Shown: positions 1 to 6,108 of the stretch, piece by piece
Layout of the letters: every line of letters begins with the position of its first letter
Position numbering within the stretch: the first letter of the stretch is position 1
DNA from: Caldimicrobium sp.
GTDB lineage: Bacteria > Desulfobacterota > Thermodesulfobacteria > Thermodesulfobacteriales > Thermodesulfobacteriaceae
Length of the DNA stretch: 37,478 nt
Direction: 5' to 3'
Assembly (NCBI GenBank): GCA_009903935.1
Contig: WYEG01000017.1
Coordinates: 1-37,478, forward strand
Notes under the pieces: generated by a model
What the model was told of the DNA's origin: nothing
Seen by the model: only the letters and a program-made list of their open reading frames with translations
The model's database searches: none
Program-made: the position numbers and the translations under genes

Positions 1-609
1 GACGGAATCCTTGTGCCTGGTGGTTTTGGGGCAAGGGGGATTGAGGGGAAAATTCTTGCCATAAACTACGCAAGGACAAAGAAGGTGCCCTTCTTTGGCA
101 TCTGCCTTGGGATGCAGCTATCCGTTGTAGAATTTGCAAGGAACGTTCTCGGTTGGAAGGAGGCAAACTCAACGGAGTTTGACCCAGAAACTCCCTATCC
201 TGTCATCTATCTGATGAAGGAGTGGTATGACTATCGAAAGGGAAGGGTAGAAAGGAGGGATGAAGGCTGCGACCTTGGGGGCACGATGCGCCTTGGTGCC
301 TATCCTTGCGTGCTAAAGCCTGGGTCCATCTGCCACAAAGCTTATGGAGTTGATAATGTCTTTGAGAGGCACCGCCATAGGTATGAATTCAACAACGCCT
401 ATAGGTCGGCTTTAGAGAAAGCAGGCTTAAAGGTGGTTGGGACCTCACCCGATGGTGAGCTTGTGGAGGTCGTTGAACTTGAAGACCATCCTTGGTTCGT
501 TGGCGTGCAATTCCATCCGGAGTTTAAGTCAAAGCCCTTAGCTCCCCATCCTCTTTTTGTTGATTTTATAAGGGCAAGCTATGAAAACAAGCTTAGGAGA
601 TTGAGCTAA
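1..609 (+). CDS. pyrG: CTP synthase, C-terminal glutaminase part (5' truncated)
   Basis: CTP synthase makes CTP from UTP, ATP and glutamine in the cytosol. Only the C-terminal class I glutamine amidotransferase domain is inside the window; the frame is open to base 1 and reads [13 protein letters not shown], so the N-terminal synthetase domain lies upstream. The nucleophile motif GICLGMQ and the catalytic His-Glu pair in FHPEFKSKP are both present, as is the family-typical segment [10 protein letters not shown]. The domain is complete to its normal C-terminus. The stop TAA shares its last base with the ATG of the next gene, so the two are probably co-transcribed. The identification is secure; only the start is missing. 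Confidence 0.97.
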   Translation, partial: DGILVPGGFGARGIEGKILAINYARTKKVPFFGICLGMQLSVVEFARNVLGWKEANSTEFDPETPYPVIYLMKEWYDYRKGRVERRDEGCDLGGTMRLGAYPCVLKPGSICHKAYGVDNVFERHRHRYEFNNAYRSALEKAGLKVVGTSPDGELVEVVELEDHPWFVGVQFHPEFKSKPLAPHPLFVDFIRASYENKLRRLS

Positions 610-1466
610 TGGTAGACCTTCATACCCATTCAACCGCATCTGACGGAACTTTTAGCCCAAGAGAGCTTGTCTACCTTGCCAAAAAGGTAGGTCTTAAGGC
701 TCTTGCCTTGACAGACCATGACACGATTGACGGCCTGCCTCAAGCCTATCAAACGGCAAAGGAAGAGGGGCTTCCTTTTCTCTGCGGTGTTGAGATAAGC
801 GTAAAGTTTGACGGACCAGGGCATTTTCATCTCCTTGGCTACTTTCTTGAACCCCCAGAGGAGCTGAAAGAGGTCTTGGATAAGCTTAAATCTGCTCGGG
901 CAGAAAGAAATAAAAGGATGGTGGAAAAGCTAAGGGAGCTCGGGATAGACATCACCCTTGATGAGCTTCAGAGCATAGCTTCGGGCGAGATTGGAAGACC
1001 ACACTTTGCCTATCTTTTGGTCAAGAAAGGTTATGTAAAGTCGATAGAAGAAGCCTTTGAAAGGTATTTAAAAAAGGGAGCTCCAGCCTACTATCCAAAG
1101 GCTCTTTTGACCGAAGAAGAGGCTATATCCGCCATCAAAAAAGCCAAGGGTATTCCTGTCCTTGCTCATCCAATCACGCTAAAGCTTTCCGACGAGGCTC
1201 TAAAGTCCTACTTGATAAGGCTAAAAGAGCTTGGTTTGATGGGAGTAGAGGTTTACTATTCTGAGCATACCAAGGAGTATACTAAGTTTCTTGAAAGGCT
1301 TGCCGATGAGCTTTCTCTTATAAAGACTGGCGGTAGCGATTTCCACGGTCAAAATAAGCCAGATATCAAACTTGGTCTTGGCTTTGGCAACCTCAGGGTC
1401 CCCGATGAATGCTTCTATGAATTAAAGAGGGCTATTTCTCGCTTCCACCGTCGTGCCGAGCGATAG
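609..1466 (+). CDS. PHP-domain phosphoesterase (YciV/TrpH, RNase AM-like)
   Basis: The protein has 285 residues and belongs to the PHP family of metal-dependent phosphoesterases. The metal-binding motifs appear in order: HTHSTASDGT near residue 5, TDHDTIDG near 35, GVEIS near 61, a central AHP near 185 and GGSDFHG near 242. Characterised relatives act as 5'-3' exoribonucleases or as 3',5'-nucleotide bisphosphate phosphatases; which applies here cannot be told from sequence. The ATG overlaps the pyrG stop by one base. The last residues (HRRAER) and the stop codon are encoded by the start of a dispersed repeat, so the original C-terminus has probably been replaced. Confidence 0.9.
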   Translation: MVDLHTHSTASDGTFSPRELVYLAKKVGLKALALTDHDTIDGLPQAYQTAKEEGLPFLCGVEISVKFDGPGHFHLLGYFLEPPEELKEVLDKLKSARAERNKRMVEKLRELGIDITLDELQSIASGEIGRPHFAYLLVKKGYVKSIEEAFERYLKKGAPAYYPKALLTEEEAISAIKKAKGIPVLAHPITLKLSDEALKSYLIRLKELGLMGVEVYYSEHTKEYTKFLERLADELSLIKTGGSDFHGQNKPDIKLGLGFGNLRVPDECFYELKRAISRFHRRAER

Positions 1467-1737
1467 CGAGGCATCCCACGCGTCGCGCGGGACGGCCGCT
1501 CGGGACGGCGTCCCCCTCCACTTTGTCATCCCGAGGCGCGCAAGCGCCGAGGGACCCCTCTCTTCCCTCGGGGCGACAAAAAAGTAGGCTCGGAGTGGGA
1601 GCTCAACCATGTTTTCCCGAGGCACGCCGGTGCCGAGGCATCCCTCACTTCTTTCGGGATGACGCTTCATGAGGAGACCCCTCGCCTGACGCCTCGGGGT
1701 GACAAATGGGGCTTGCACAAATTTATAAAACAGCCTC
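1452..1737. repeat. Dispersed hairpin repeat array A (reverse orientation)
   Basis: This fills most of the 314-bp gap before the next gene. It holds several imperfect palindromes, for example 1454-1473 (loop GATA), 1530-1553 (stem CCC-GA-GGCGC, loop GCAA, stem GCGCC-GA-GGG) and 1617-1640. The right boundary is the terminal sequence GGGGCTTGCACAAATTTATA followed by AAACAGCCTC, ending at 1737. This is the reverse complement of the left ends of the copies at 12777 and 29400, so this copy is inverted. No matching second end is clear on the left, where the repeat runs into the 3' end of the PHP gene. It looks like a compound or partly decayed copy. Confidence 0.8.
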
Positions 1738-1745
1738 AAATAGAC

Positions 1746-1774
1746 TTGACATTTGCAAAAAAATTCCGTATTTT
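1746..1774 (+). promoter_or_regulatory. Sigma-70-type promoter, leaderless configuration
   Basis: TTGACA (1746-1751), a 17-bp spacer, then TATTTT (1769-1774). The expected transcription start, about 7 bp downstream, coincides with the ATG at 1781, and there is no Shine-Dalgarno sequence in between. The end of repeat array A lies 8 bp upstream of the -35 box. Confidence 0.7.
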
Positions 1775-1780
1775 AAGTAT

Positions 1781-2176
1781 ATGGAGCTTCAACCAGAGGG
1801 GACCAAAGAAGTAGTCTATCGTATAGACCCCTTTTCGATCATATTTCGCGAACTCGACCTTATTCATTCTGAAATAAGGGAAATCAAGTCTGAAATAGTC
1901 TTCCTTCATCAAAGGATTGATGAGACGAATAAGCGGGTCGATGAGACGAATAAACGGATTGATGAAATGAATAAAAGGATTGATGAAATGAATATAGCGA
2001 TCAATAAAAGGATTGATGAGACGAATAAACGGATCGACGAGACGAACCTTAGGATTGATGCCCTTGCAAGCGATATTAACAGAAGATTAGACAAGCTCTT
2101 TTTAGTTGTAATCATAAACCTTATCGCCATAATAGGCTTTTTGTTTAAAATTGTTTTAGACGGATTGATAAAATAG
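1781..2176 (+). CDS. Small coiled-coil protein with C-terminal membrane anchor
   Basis: No confident family. The 131-residue product begins MELQPEGTKEVVYRIDPF. About residues 45-100 form a run of seven-residue repeats of the type RIDETNK (eight near-copies, one phase break at AINK), visible in the DNA as 21-bp imperfect tandem repeats. A hydrophobic segment near residues 107-127 (LFLVVIINLIAIIGFLFKIV) is followed by a short tail, so it should be tail-anchored with the coiled coil in the cytosol. The start at 1781 is chosen because an upstream in-frame ATG at 1706 lies before the promoter and inside the repeat. It resembles the larger protein encoded at 5363. XhlA-like or DUF1640-like proteins have a similar plan, but that is architecture, not homology I can show. 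Confidence 0.7.
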   Translation: MELQPEGTKEVVYRIDPFSIIFRELDLIHSEIREIKSEIVFLHQRIDETNKRVDETNKRIDEMNKRIDEMNIAINKRIDETNKRIDETNLRIDALASDINRRLDKLFLVVIINLIAIIGFLFKIVLDGLIK

Positions 2177-2195
2177 GTAAAAAGCATCCCTTTTG

Positions 2196-2738
2196 TACGC
2201 CCCCGAGCCTCTTTTTTTGTCACCCCGAGCATCTCTCTTTGTCACCCCGAGCATCTCTCTTTGTCACCCCGAGCATCTCTCTTTGTCACCCCGAGCGTAA
2301 GCGAGGGGTCCCTCGGCACTTACGTGCCTCGGGACGACAGGGTAGGGGATGTCGCCCCGAGCCGACAGGCGAGGGGTCCCTCGGTATTGCTCGGCAGGAC
2401 AGGGCAGGAATGTCACCCGGACCCCTTTTTCTGTCTCCCCGAACGAAGTGAGGGGTCTCCCCTTTATTCTTTCCCTACCACAGGATGGAGATTTCTAGCT
2501 TCGCTCGAAACGACAGAAAAGGGATGTCACCCCGAGCATCTCTCTTTGTCACCCCGAGCGAAGTGAGGGGTCCCTCGGCACTTACGTGCCTCGGGACGAC
2601 AGGGTAGGGGATGTCACCCCGAGGCGTCAGCCGAGGGGTCTCCCCCTTCATGTCATTCCGAGGCGTAAGCCGAGGAATCTCCATTTCATGACCAGTGAGG
2701 GATGCCTTGCTACGCTCGGCAGGACAGGGTGGTCCCTC
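2196..2738. repeat. Dispersed hairpin repeat array B (long, compound)
   Basis: This occupies most of the 787-bp gap between the first coiled-coil gene and the porin. It contains at least two full hairpin sets, including 2289-2308 (CCCC-GA-GC, loop GTAA, GC-GA-GGGG), 2308-2335 (same design on the other strand), and 2655-2678 (ATTCC-GA-GGC, loop GTAA, GCC-GA-GGAAT). Open frames here give the low-complexity translation HPERSEGS and similar peptides in several frames, which I regard as repeat artefacts. No clear terminal inverted repeats were found, so this appears to be a pile-up of degraded copies. Between 2739 and 2865 I see nothing but AT-rich sequence. Confidence 0.8.
2219..2284. repeat. Three exact 22-bp tandem repeats inside array B
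   Basis: A 22-bp unit beginning GTCACCCCGAGC and ending ATCTCTCTTT occurs three times head to tail (2219-2240, 2241-2262, 2263-2284). The next copy changes into the normal hairpin sequence. A single further copy lies near 2526-2547. The unit carries only the 5' half of the hairpin stem, so the expansion appears to be slippage or unequal exchange within the larger array. Confidence 0.85.
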
Positions 2739-2865
2739 TAAAGCTTACCAGGCTTCAAAGTTTAACTTTTGCCAAAAAATACCGAAAAATAATAAAAAAG
2801 AAAGAAAGGATGATGTTGTTCAGGAATATTTCCGATTTTTGCCTAAAAATAACTTTTGAAAAGGC

Positions 2866-2893
2866 TTGACAAAAGTTGATCTAATGTTATAGT
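2866..2893 (+). promoter_or_regulatory. Promoter of the porin gene
   Basis: TTGACA (2866-2871), 16-bp spacer, TATAGT (2888-2893). This predicts a 5' leader of roughly 64 nt. The leader ends with an 8-bp hairpin (GTTTTTTT at 2929-2936, AAAAAAAC at 2940-2947) just before a strong ribosome binding site, AGGAGGTG at 2952-2959. Confidence 0.7.
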
Positions 2894-2963
2894 TTATACA
2901 TGCATATGGATTTGGCTGTCTTGTTAAGGTTTTTTTTAGAAAAAAACTAAAAGGAGGTGTGGT

Positions 2964-4259
2964 ATGAAGTTAGCGAGATGGAAGGTGCTTAGTTTAGCTG
3001 GAGCTTTAGTCTTGGGTTATGTGGCGTCTGCAGATGCTGCCCAGATCAAAGTGAGCGACGAGACTTGGGCAGATTATGCTCTGGACATGAAGATCTGGTA
3101 CAAGAATTTGGACAAGAGGGCTAAGTCTCCTGCAGATGGTAGCTGGCACCAGAATGTGTTCGATGTTGGGGAGGTTGAGCTAAAATTTGAAGGACAGGTA
3201 ACACCTTTATTCCAATTCTATGCTGAGCTTCCAACTAATGGTGCTGATGGGAATACAACAATTGATGAAGCAGCAATCAATCTTGCCTTTGCCAAAGAAT
3301 TTCAAGTTTTGGCCGGAGAGATTAGAAAGTCCTTTACCAGGGCTCAGCTTTCCTCTAGTTATTCTTATCTTACTCCCCAGGGCTACTGGCTTGACCCACA
3401 GAAAGCATTGAAAACTATTAGGACTCCTTGGGATCCTAAAAAAAATAATCAGGACAGCGGTCTCATGGTCCATGGCGACTTGCTTGACGGCATGTTTAGG
3501 TATAGGGTCGGCGTGTATAATGAGCATAGGGACACTGGAGGTAAATTCTGGGATGGTACGGGATGGGCAAATGTTGGCCAAACACCTAACACCAAAGCTA
3601 ATGATCTTAAGAACTTTGAGTGGAACGCCAGGATTGAGTTTACTCCAACCATGCTTGGGTTTAAGCCAGAGTCAGCAGCAACGATAACCTCAAAGGTCGC
3701 CGACACCTATCTTGGTGCAAAGGATGTTCTTACCATCGGTCTTGGTTATCACACTGCGACCCACACACCAAAAGCTAGAATACTAGGCAACGATGTAGGC
3801 GACCTAAAGAGGAAGGGCTGGACGGTTGATGCCATGTTTGAGAAGAAGTTTGGCAATGTTGTCCCCAACCTTCAGATTGGTTATATCAGCTTAGATAAGA
3901 CGCATTTTTATAGGAACTTTACGACAGGTACGGTCAAAAAAGGTGATACTGACGTCTGGTATGTCACCGGTCAGCTCCTCTTTGACCAGTGTGTATGGCT
4001 TGGGAAGCCTGCCATTGCCTTCAGGTATGAAAATATCACCGGCGATGGTCAGTGGACAGATGGAACAATCCTTAAGAAGGACTTAACAGCCGAGACCTTT
4101 GGTCTTGCATTCAACTACTACATCAAGGGTCAGGCGGCAAGGATCTCCGTTGGCTTTGACCATACAAAGTATGATGACGCTTTGAAACACTACTTGAAGG
4201 CAGGAAATAAAGAAGACTCCATCACCGACTGGTATCTCTACCTCCAGTCTAAGTTCTAA
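2964..4259 (+). CDS. Outer-membrane porin, OprO/OprP (phosphate-selective porin) type
   Basis: This is a 431-residue outer-membrane beta-barrel. Residues 1-25 form a classic signal peptide (Lys/Arg start, hydrophobic core ending ASADA) with likely cleavage before AQIKV. The mature part shows alternating polar/hydrophobic strands, Tyr/Trp-rich girdles and a terminal Phe (WYLYLQSKF), as expected for Bam-dependent assembly. Segments such as VGEVELKFEGQVTPLFQFY and ITDWYLYLQSKF fit the OprO/P family. The true substrate is unknown; phosphate selectivity should not be assumed. It is a single-gene unit with a strong promoter, a strong ribosome binding site and a tandem terminator, so it is probably highly expressed. 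Confidence 0.85.
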   Translation: MKLARWKVLSLAGALVLGYVASADAAQIKVSDETWADYALDMKIWYKNLDKRAKSPADGSWHQNVFDVGEVELKFEGQVTPLFQFYAELPTNGADGNTTIDEAAINLAFAKEFQVLAGEIRKSFTRAQLSSSYSYLTPQGYWLDPQKALKTIRTPWDPKKNNQDSGLMVHGDLLDGMFRYRVGVYNEHRDTGGKFWDGTGWANVGQTPNTKANDLKNFEWNARIEFTPTMLGFKPESAATITSKVADTYLGAKDVLTIGLGYHTATHTPKARILGNDVGDLKRKGWTVDAMFEKKFGNVVPNLQIGYISLDKTHFYRNFTTGTVKKGDTDVWYVTGQLLFDQCVWLGKPAIAFRYENITGDGQWTDGTILKKDLTAETFGLAFNYYIKGQAARISVGFDHTKYDDALKHYLKAGNKEDSITDWYLYLQSKF

Positions 4260-4279
4260 CCTAAGCTAAAGACTATCCT

Positions 4280-4310
4280 CCCCTGGGTTTCCCCCCAGGG
4301 GTTCCCATTT
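4280..4310 (+). terminator. First hairpin of the porin terminator
   Basis: The stem CCCCTGGG (4280-4287) pairs with CCCAGGGG (4294-4301) over a 6-nt loop, followed after TTCCCA by a T-run. It lies 20 bp after the porin stop codon. Confidence 0.75.
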
Positions 4311-4314
4311 TTTT

Positions 4315-4343
4315 AGGGACCGGCAACCCCGGTCCCTTTTTTT
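4315..4343 (+). terminator. Second, strong intrinsic terminator after the porin gene
   Basis: The stem AGGGACCGG (4315-4323) pairs perfectly with CCGGTCCCT (4329-4337) around the loop CAACC, followed directly by seven T and then more T-rich sequence. Confidence 0.9.
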
Positions 4344-4400
4344 GTTTTTGTTTGCTTTTTTCTTACAAACAGAGATGCTTAGTTAAGTTATTCCTTTTTA

Positions 4401-4545
4401 TCACCCAGAACCTTACTTTTTGGCTACCCCGAGCGAACTAAGGGTCATCCAAGGGGATGCCTCGGTATTGCTAAGCACGATAAAATGAGCAGAAGATGCC
4501 TTGATATGCTTGGCAGGACAAGGTGAGGGGCAAGACTTTTGGCAG
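4401..4545. repeat. Degraded copy C of the dispersed hairpin repeat
   Basis: Recognisable fragments (ACCCCGAGCGAACTAAGGG, GGGATGCCTCGGTATTGCT, GCCTTGATATGCTTGGCAGG) keep the order seen in intact copies but the palindromes are broken by substitutions. The end GGGGCAAGACTTTTGGCAGG resembles the right end of the 29402-29600 copy (GGGGGACTTTTTGCACAGCC). With the porin terminator and the nikR promoter it accounts for the 380-bp gap. It is probably an old copy. Confidence 0.6.
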
Positions 4546-4603
4546 GCAGAAAATTATCTCAATGGGACATTTCATAACAGTAACGACATAAGTCGCCATC
4601 TAC

Positions 4604-4632
4604 TTGACATTTAATAACACTTTTGGTAAATT
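4604..4632 (+). promoter_or_regulatory. nikR promoter, leaderless configuration
   Basis: TTGACA (4604-4609), 17-bp spacer, TAAATT (4627-4632). The predicted transcript starts at or next to the ATG at 4640 and no Shine-Dalgarno sequence precedes it. An in-frame TTG at 4604 is part of the -35 box and is therefore an unlikely start. I could not find a convincing NikR dyad (GTATGA spaced from TCATAC). Confidence 0.7.
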
Positions 4633-4639
4633 TAAAAGC

Positions 4640-5062
4640 ATGGAGGAGCTTGCACGGTTTGGTATATCCATCCCTAAGGACCTGTTAGCCGCCTTTGACG
4701 AATACATAAGAAGGAAGCACTATGCCAACCGTTCTGAAGCCATAAGGGACCTTATTCGGCAAAAGCTTGTTGAGGAGGAATGGAGGGAATCAAAGGAAGA
4801 GGTTGCAGGCGTTATCACCTATCTTTACGACCATCACAAGCGGGAGCTCGTTGATAAGCTCATGGATATTCAGCACGATTATTTTGATCGGATCATCACC
4901 ACACAGCACATTCATGTTGACCATCATCGATGCTTAGAAGTAATTTTGGTTAGAGGGAAGGCAAACGAGATAAAGGAGCTTGCTGACAAGATTCAGGCTC
5001 TTAAGGGAGTTTTGCATCTAAACCTTACGCTAACCACGCTTGGGAAAAATATCCCTGCTTGA
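4640..5062 (+). CDS. nikR: NikR nickel-responsive transcriptional regulator
   Basis: NikR is a tetrameric ribbon-helix-helix repressor that binds DNA when loaded with Ni(II), typically controlling nickel uptake. Residues 1-45 form the ribbon-helix-helix domain (RFGISIPKDLLAAFDEYI, then NRSEAIRDLIR). The ACT-like C-terminal domain carries all four high-affinity nickel ligands: H79 in IQHDYFD, H90 and H92 in TTQHIHVDHH, and C98 in HRCLEV. These match E. coli H76, H87, H89 and C95 with a constant offset of three. The length of 140 residues is normal for the family with the start at 4640. No nickel transporter or hydrogenase gene is adjacent, so its targets are outside this window. Confidence 0.95.
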   Translation: MEELARFGISIPKDLLAAFDEYIRRKHYANRSEAIRDLIRQKLVEEEWRESKEEVAGVITYLYDHHKRELVDKLMDIQHDYFDRIITTQHIHVDHHRCLEVILVRGKANEIKELADKIQALKGVLHLNLTLTTLGKNIPA

Positions 5063-5113
5063 ACGCCTTCAGCTCATTGTATTTACCCTTAAGTTATTCC
5101 TGTTCTTTCCTGA

Positions 5114-5316
5114 GGCTGTTCAAAAAATGTTTTTGTGAGAGCCCTCCTGCTGTCGCCCCGAGCCTATTTTTTTGTCACCCCGAAGCGTAAGCGAGGGGTC
5201 CCTCGGCGCTTGCGCGCCTCGGGAGGACAAAGTGGAGGGGGACGCCGTCCCGAACGAAGTGAGGGATGCCTCGCTTTCGCTCGGCACGACAGAATAAGGG
5301 GCTTTTTTGAACAGCC
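5114..5316. mobile_element. Complete MITE-like element D (hairpin repeat unit)
   Basis: This is a 203-bp unit bounded by a perfect 14-bp inverted repeat: GGCTGTTCAAAAAA at 5114-5127 and TTTTTTGAACAGCC at 5303-5316. Inside are four hairpins of alternating strand polarity: 5178-5198, 5199-5224, 5249-5265 and 5268-5285. The unit has no coding capacity. Imperfect direct repeats flank it (5100-5113 and 5318-5331, 11 of 14 bases equal), consistent with an aged target-site duplication. With its flanks it fills the whole gap between nikR and the next gene. The ends resemble those of IS families with GGCTGT-type termini, but no parent transposase is in the window. Confidence 0.75.
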
Positions 5317-5327
5317 ACTGTTTTTCC

Positions 5328-5355
5328 TTGACAAATCCTAAAGATTGTTTAATTT
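5328..5355 (+). promoter_or_regulatory. Promoter of the second coiled-coil gene, leaderless configuration
   Basis: TTGACA (5328-5333) with TAATTT (5350-5355) at a 16-bp spacing; alternative -10 boxes overlap it, so the exact one is uncertain. The expected transcription start is at or just before the ATG at 5363, and there is no Shine-Dalgarno sequence. The -35 box overlaps the right-hand direct repeat flanking element D. Confidence 0.55.
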
Positions 5356-5362
5356 AATGTTT

Positions 5363-6064
5363 ATGGAGCCTCAAACTACCGCTGAGATTACTCCTGAATA
5401 CATAAAACAGCTTATCTATTCTATTCTTCCCGAAGTCTTAGCTCAATACCGTGAGGATAGAGAAAGAGCCTTTTACAATCAACTTCTCGATAGATTGGTC
5501 CGTTTAGAAGAGGAGCTTAAAGCACTTAGAATAGAGATGAACATCAGGTTTGATGCTCTGATTAAGGAGATGAACACAAGGTTTGATGCTGTCATTAGAG
5601 AGATGAACGCGAGGTTTGAAGCTCAGAAACAAGAAAGCGATGCTAAATTTGAAGCTATAAACGCAAGGTTTGAAGCTTTGACTAAGGAGATGAATACGAG
5701 GTTTGAAGCTCTCATCAAGGAGATGAATACGAGGTTTGAAGCTTTGAAACAGGATAGCGATGCAAAATTTGAAGCAATAAATACGAGGTTTGAAGCGCAG
5801 AAACAAGAAAGCGATGCTAAATTTGAAGCCATAAACGCAAGATTTGAAGCCTTGACTAAGGAGATGAATACGAGGTTTGATACTCTCATCAAAGAGATGA
5901 ATACGAGGTTTGAAGCGCAGAAACAAGAAAGCGATGCTAAATTTGAAGCTATAAACGCAAGGTTTGAAGCTTTGGATAAAAGGCTGAGTTTTCTTCAGTG
6001 GTTGATTGTCTTTGGTTTTACCTTTATTTCTGTGGTCATCACTCTCCTTAATTTCTTCAAGTAG
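5363..6064 (+). CDS. Long coiled-coil, tail-anchored repeat protein
   Basis: No confident family. The 233-residue product (start at MEPQTTAEITPEY) consists from about residue 45 to 205 of eleven-residue units of the form RFEALIKEMNT or RFEAQKQESDA, interrupted regularly by seven-residue units KFEAINA. The composite RFEAQKQESDAKFEAINA occurs three times, almost identical in DNA too, showing recent internal duplication. Hendecads predict a nearly straight, right-handed coiled coil. Residues about 210-231 (LQWLIVFGFTFISVVITLLN) form one membrane span followed by FFK. The start at 5363 is preferred over an in-frame TTG at 5345, which lies within the promoter. It shares plan, promoter type, repeat neighbour and the start ATGGAGC with the gene at 1781. 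DUF1640-like function is possible but unproven. Confidence 0.75.
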   Translation: MEPQTTAEITPEYIKQLIYSILPEVLAQYREDRERAFYNQLLDRLVRLEEELKALRIEMNIRFDALIKEMNTRFDAVIREMNARFEAQKQESDAKFEAINARFEALTKEMNTRFEALIKEMNTRFEALKQDSDAKFEAINTRFEAQKQESDAKFEAINARFEALTKEMNTRFDTLIKEMNTRFEAQKQESDAKFEAINARFEALDKRLSFLQWLIVFGFTFISVVITLLNFFK

Positions 6065-6108
6065 AGCAAACAATCTTTTAGAAGTAAGCTTCAAAAGGAC
6101 AATCGCCT

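Noticed and set aside
2219-2284. CRISPR array
   Set aside because: The 22-bp units are directly adjacent with no spacers, and no cas genes are present.
2239-2684. Several open frames within the repeat arrays (also at 1422-1739, 5135-5341, 12794-13015 and 29329-29637) with peptides such as HPERSEGS.
   Set aside because: They are translations of palindromic repeats, occur in several frames and on both strands, and have no ribosome binding sites or domain features.
4604-4639. Upstream TTG start for nikR giving 12 additional residues
   Set aside because: The TTG is part of the -35 box, so it would not be transcribed.
4561-4640. NikR operator in front of nikR
   Set aside because: Fragments such as TTCATAAC are present but no dyad with the expected half-sites and spacing could be found.
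5114-5316. Transposase or accessory gene within the mobile units
   Set aside because: The 200-bp units are occupied by hairpins and contain no plausible coding frame.
5504-6094. Long antisense frames opposite the coiled-coil genes (also 1909-2232)
   Set aside because: They arise from the repetitive codon pattern of the sense gene and have no start signals; the sense frame has a promoter, coherent repeats and a membrane anchor.
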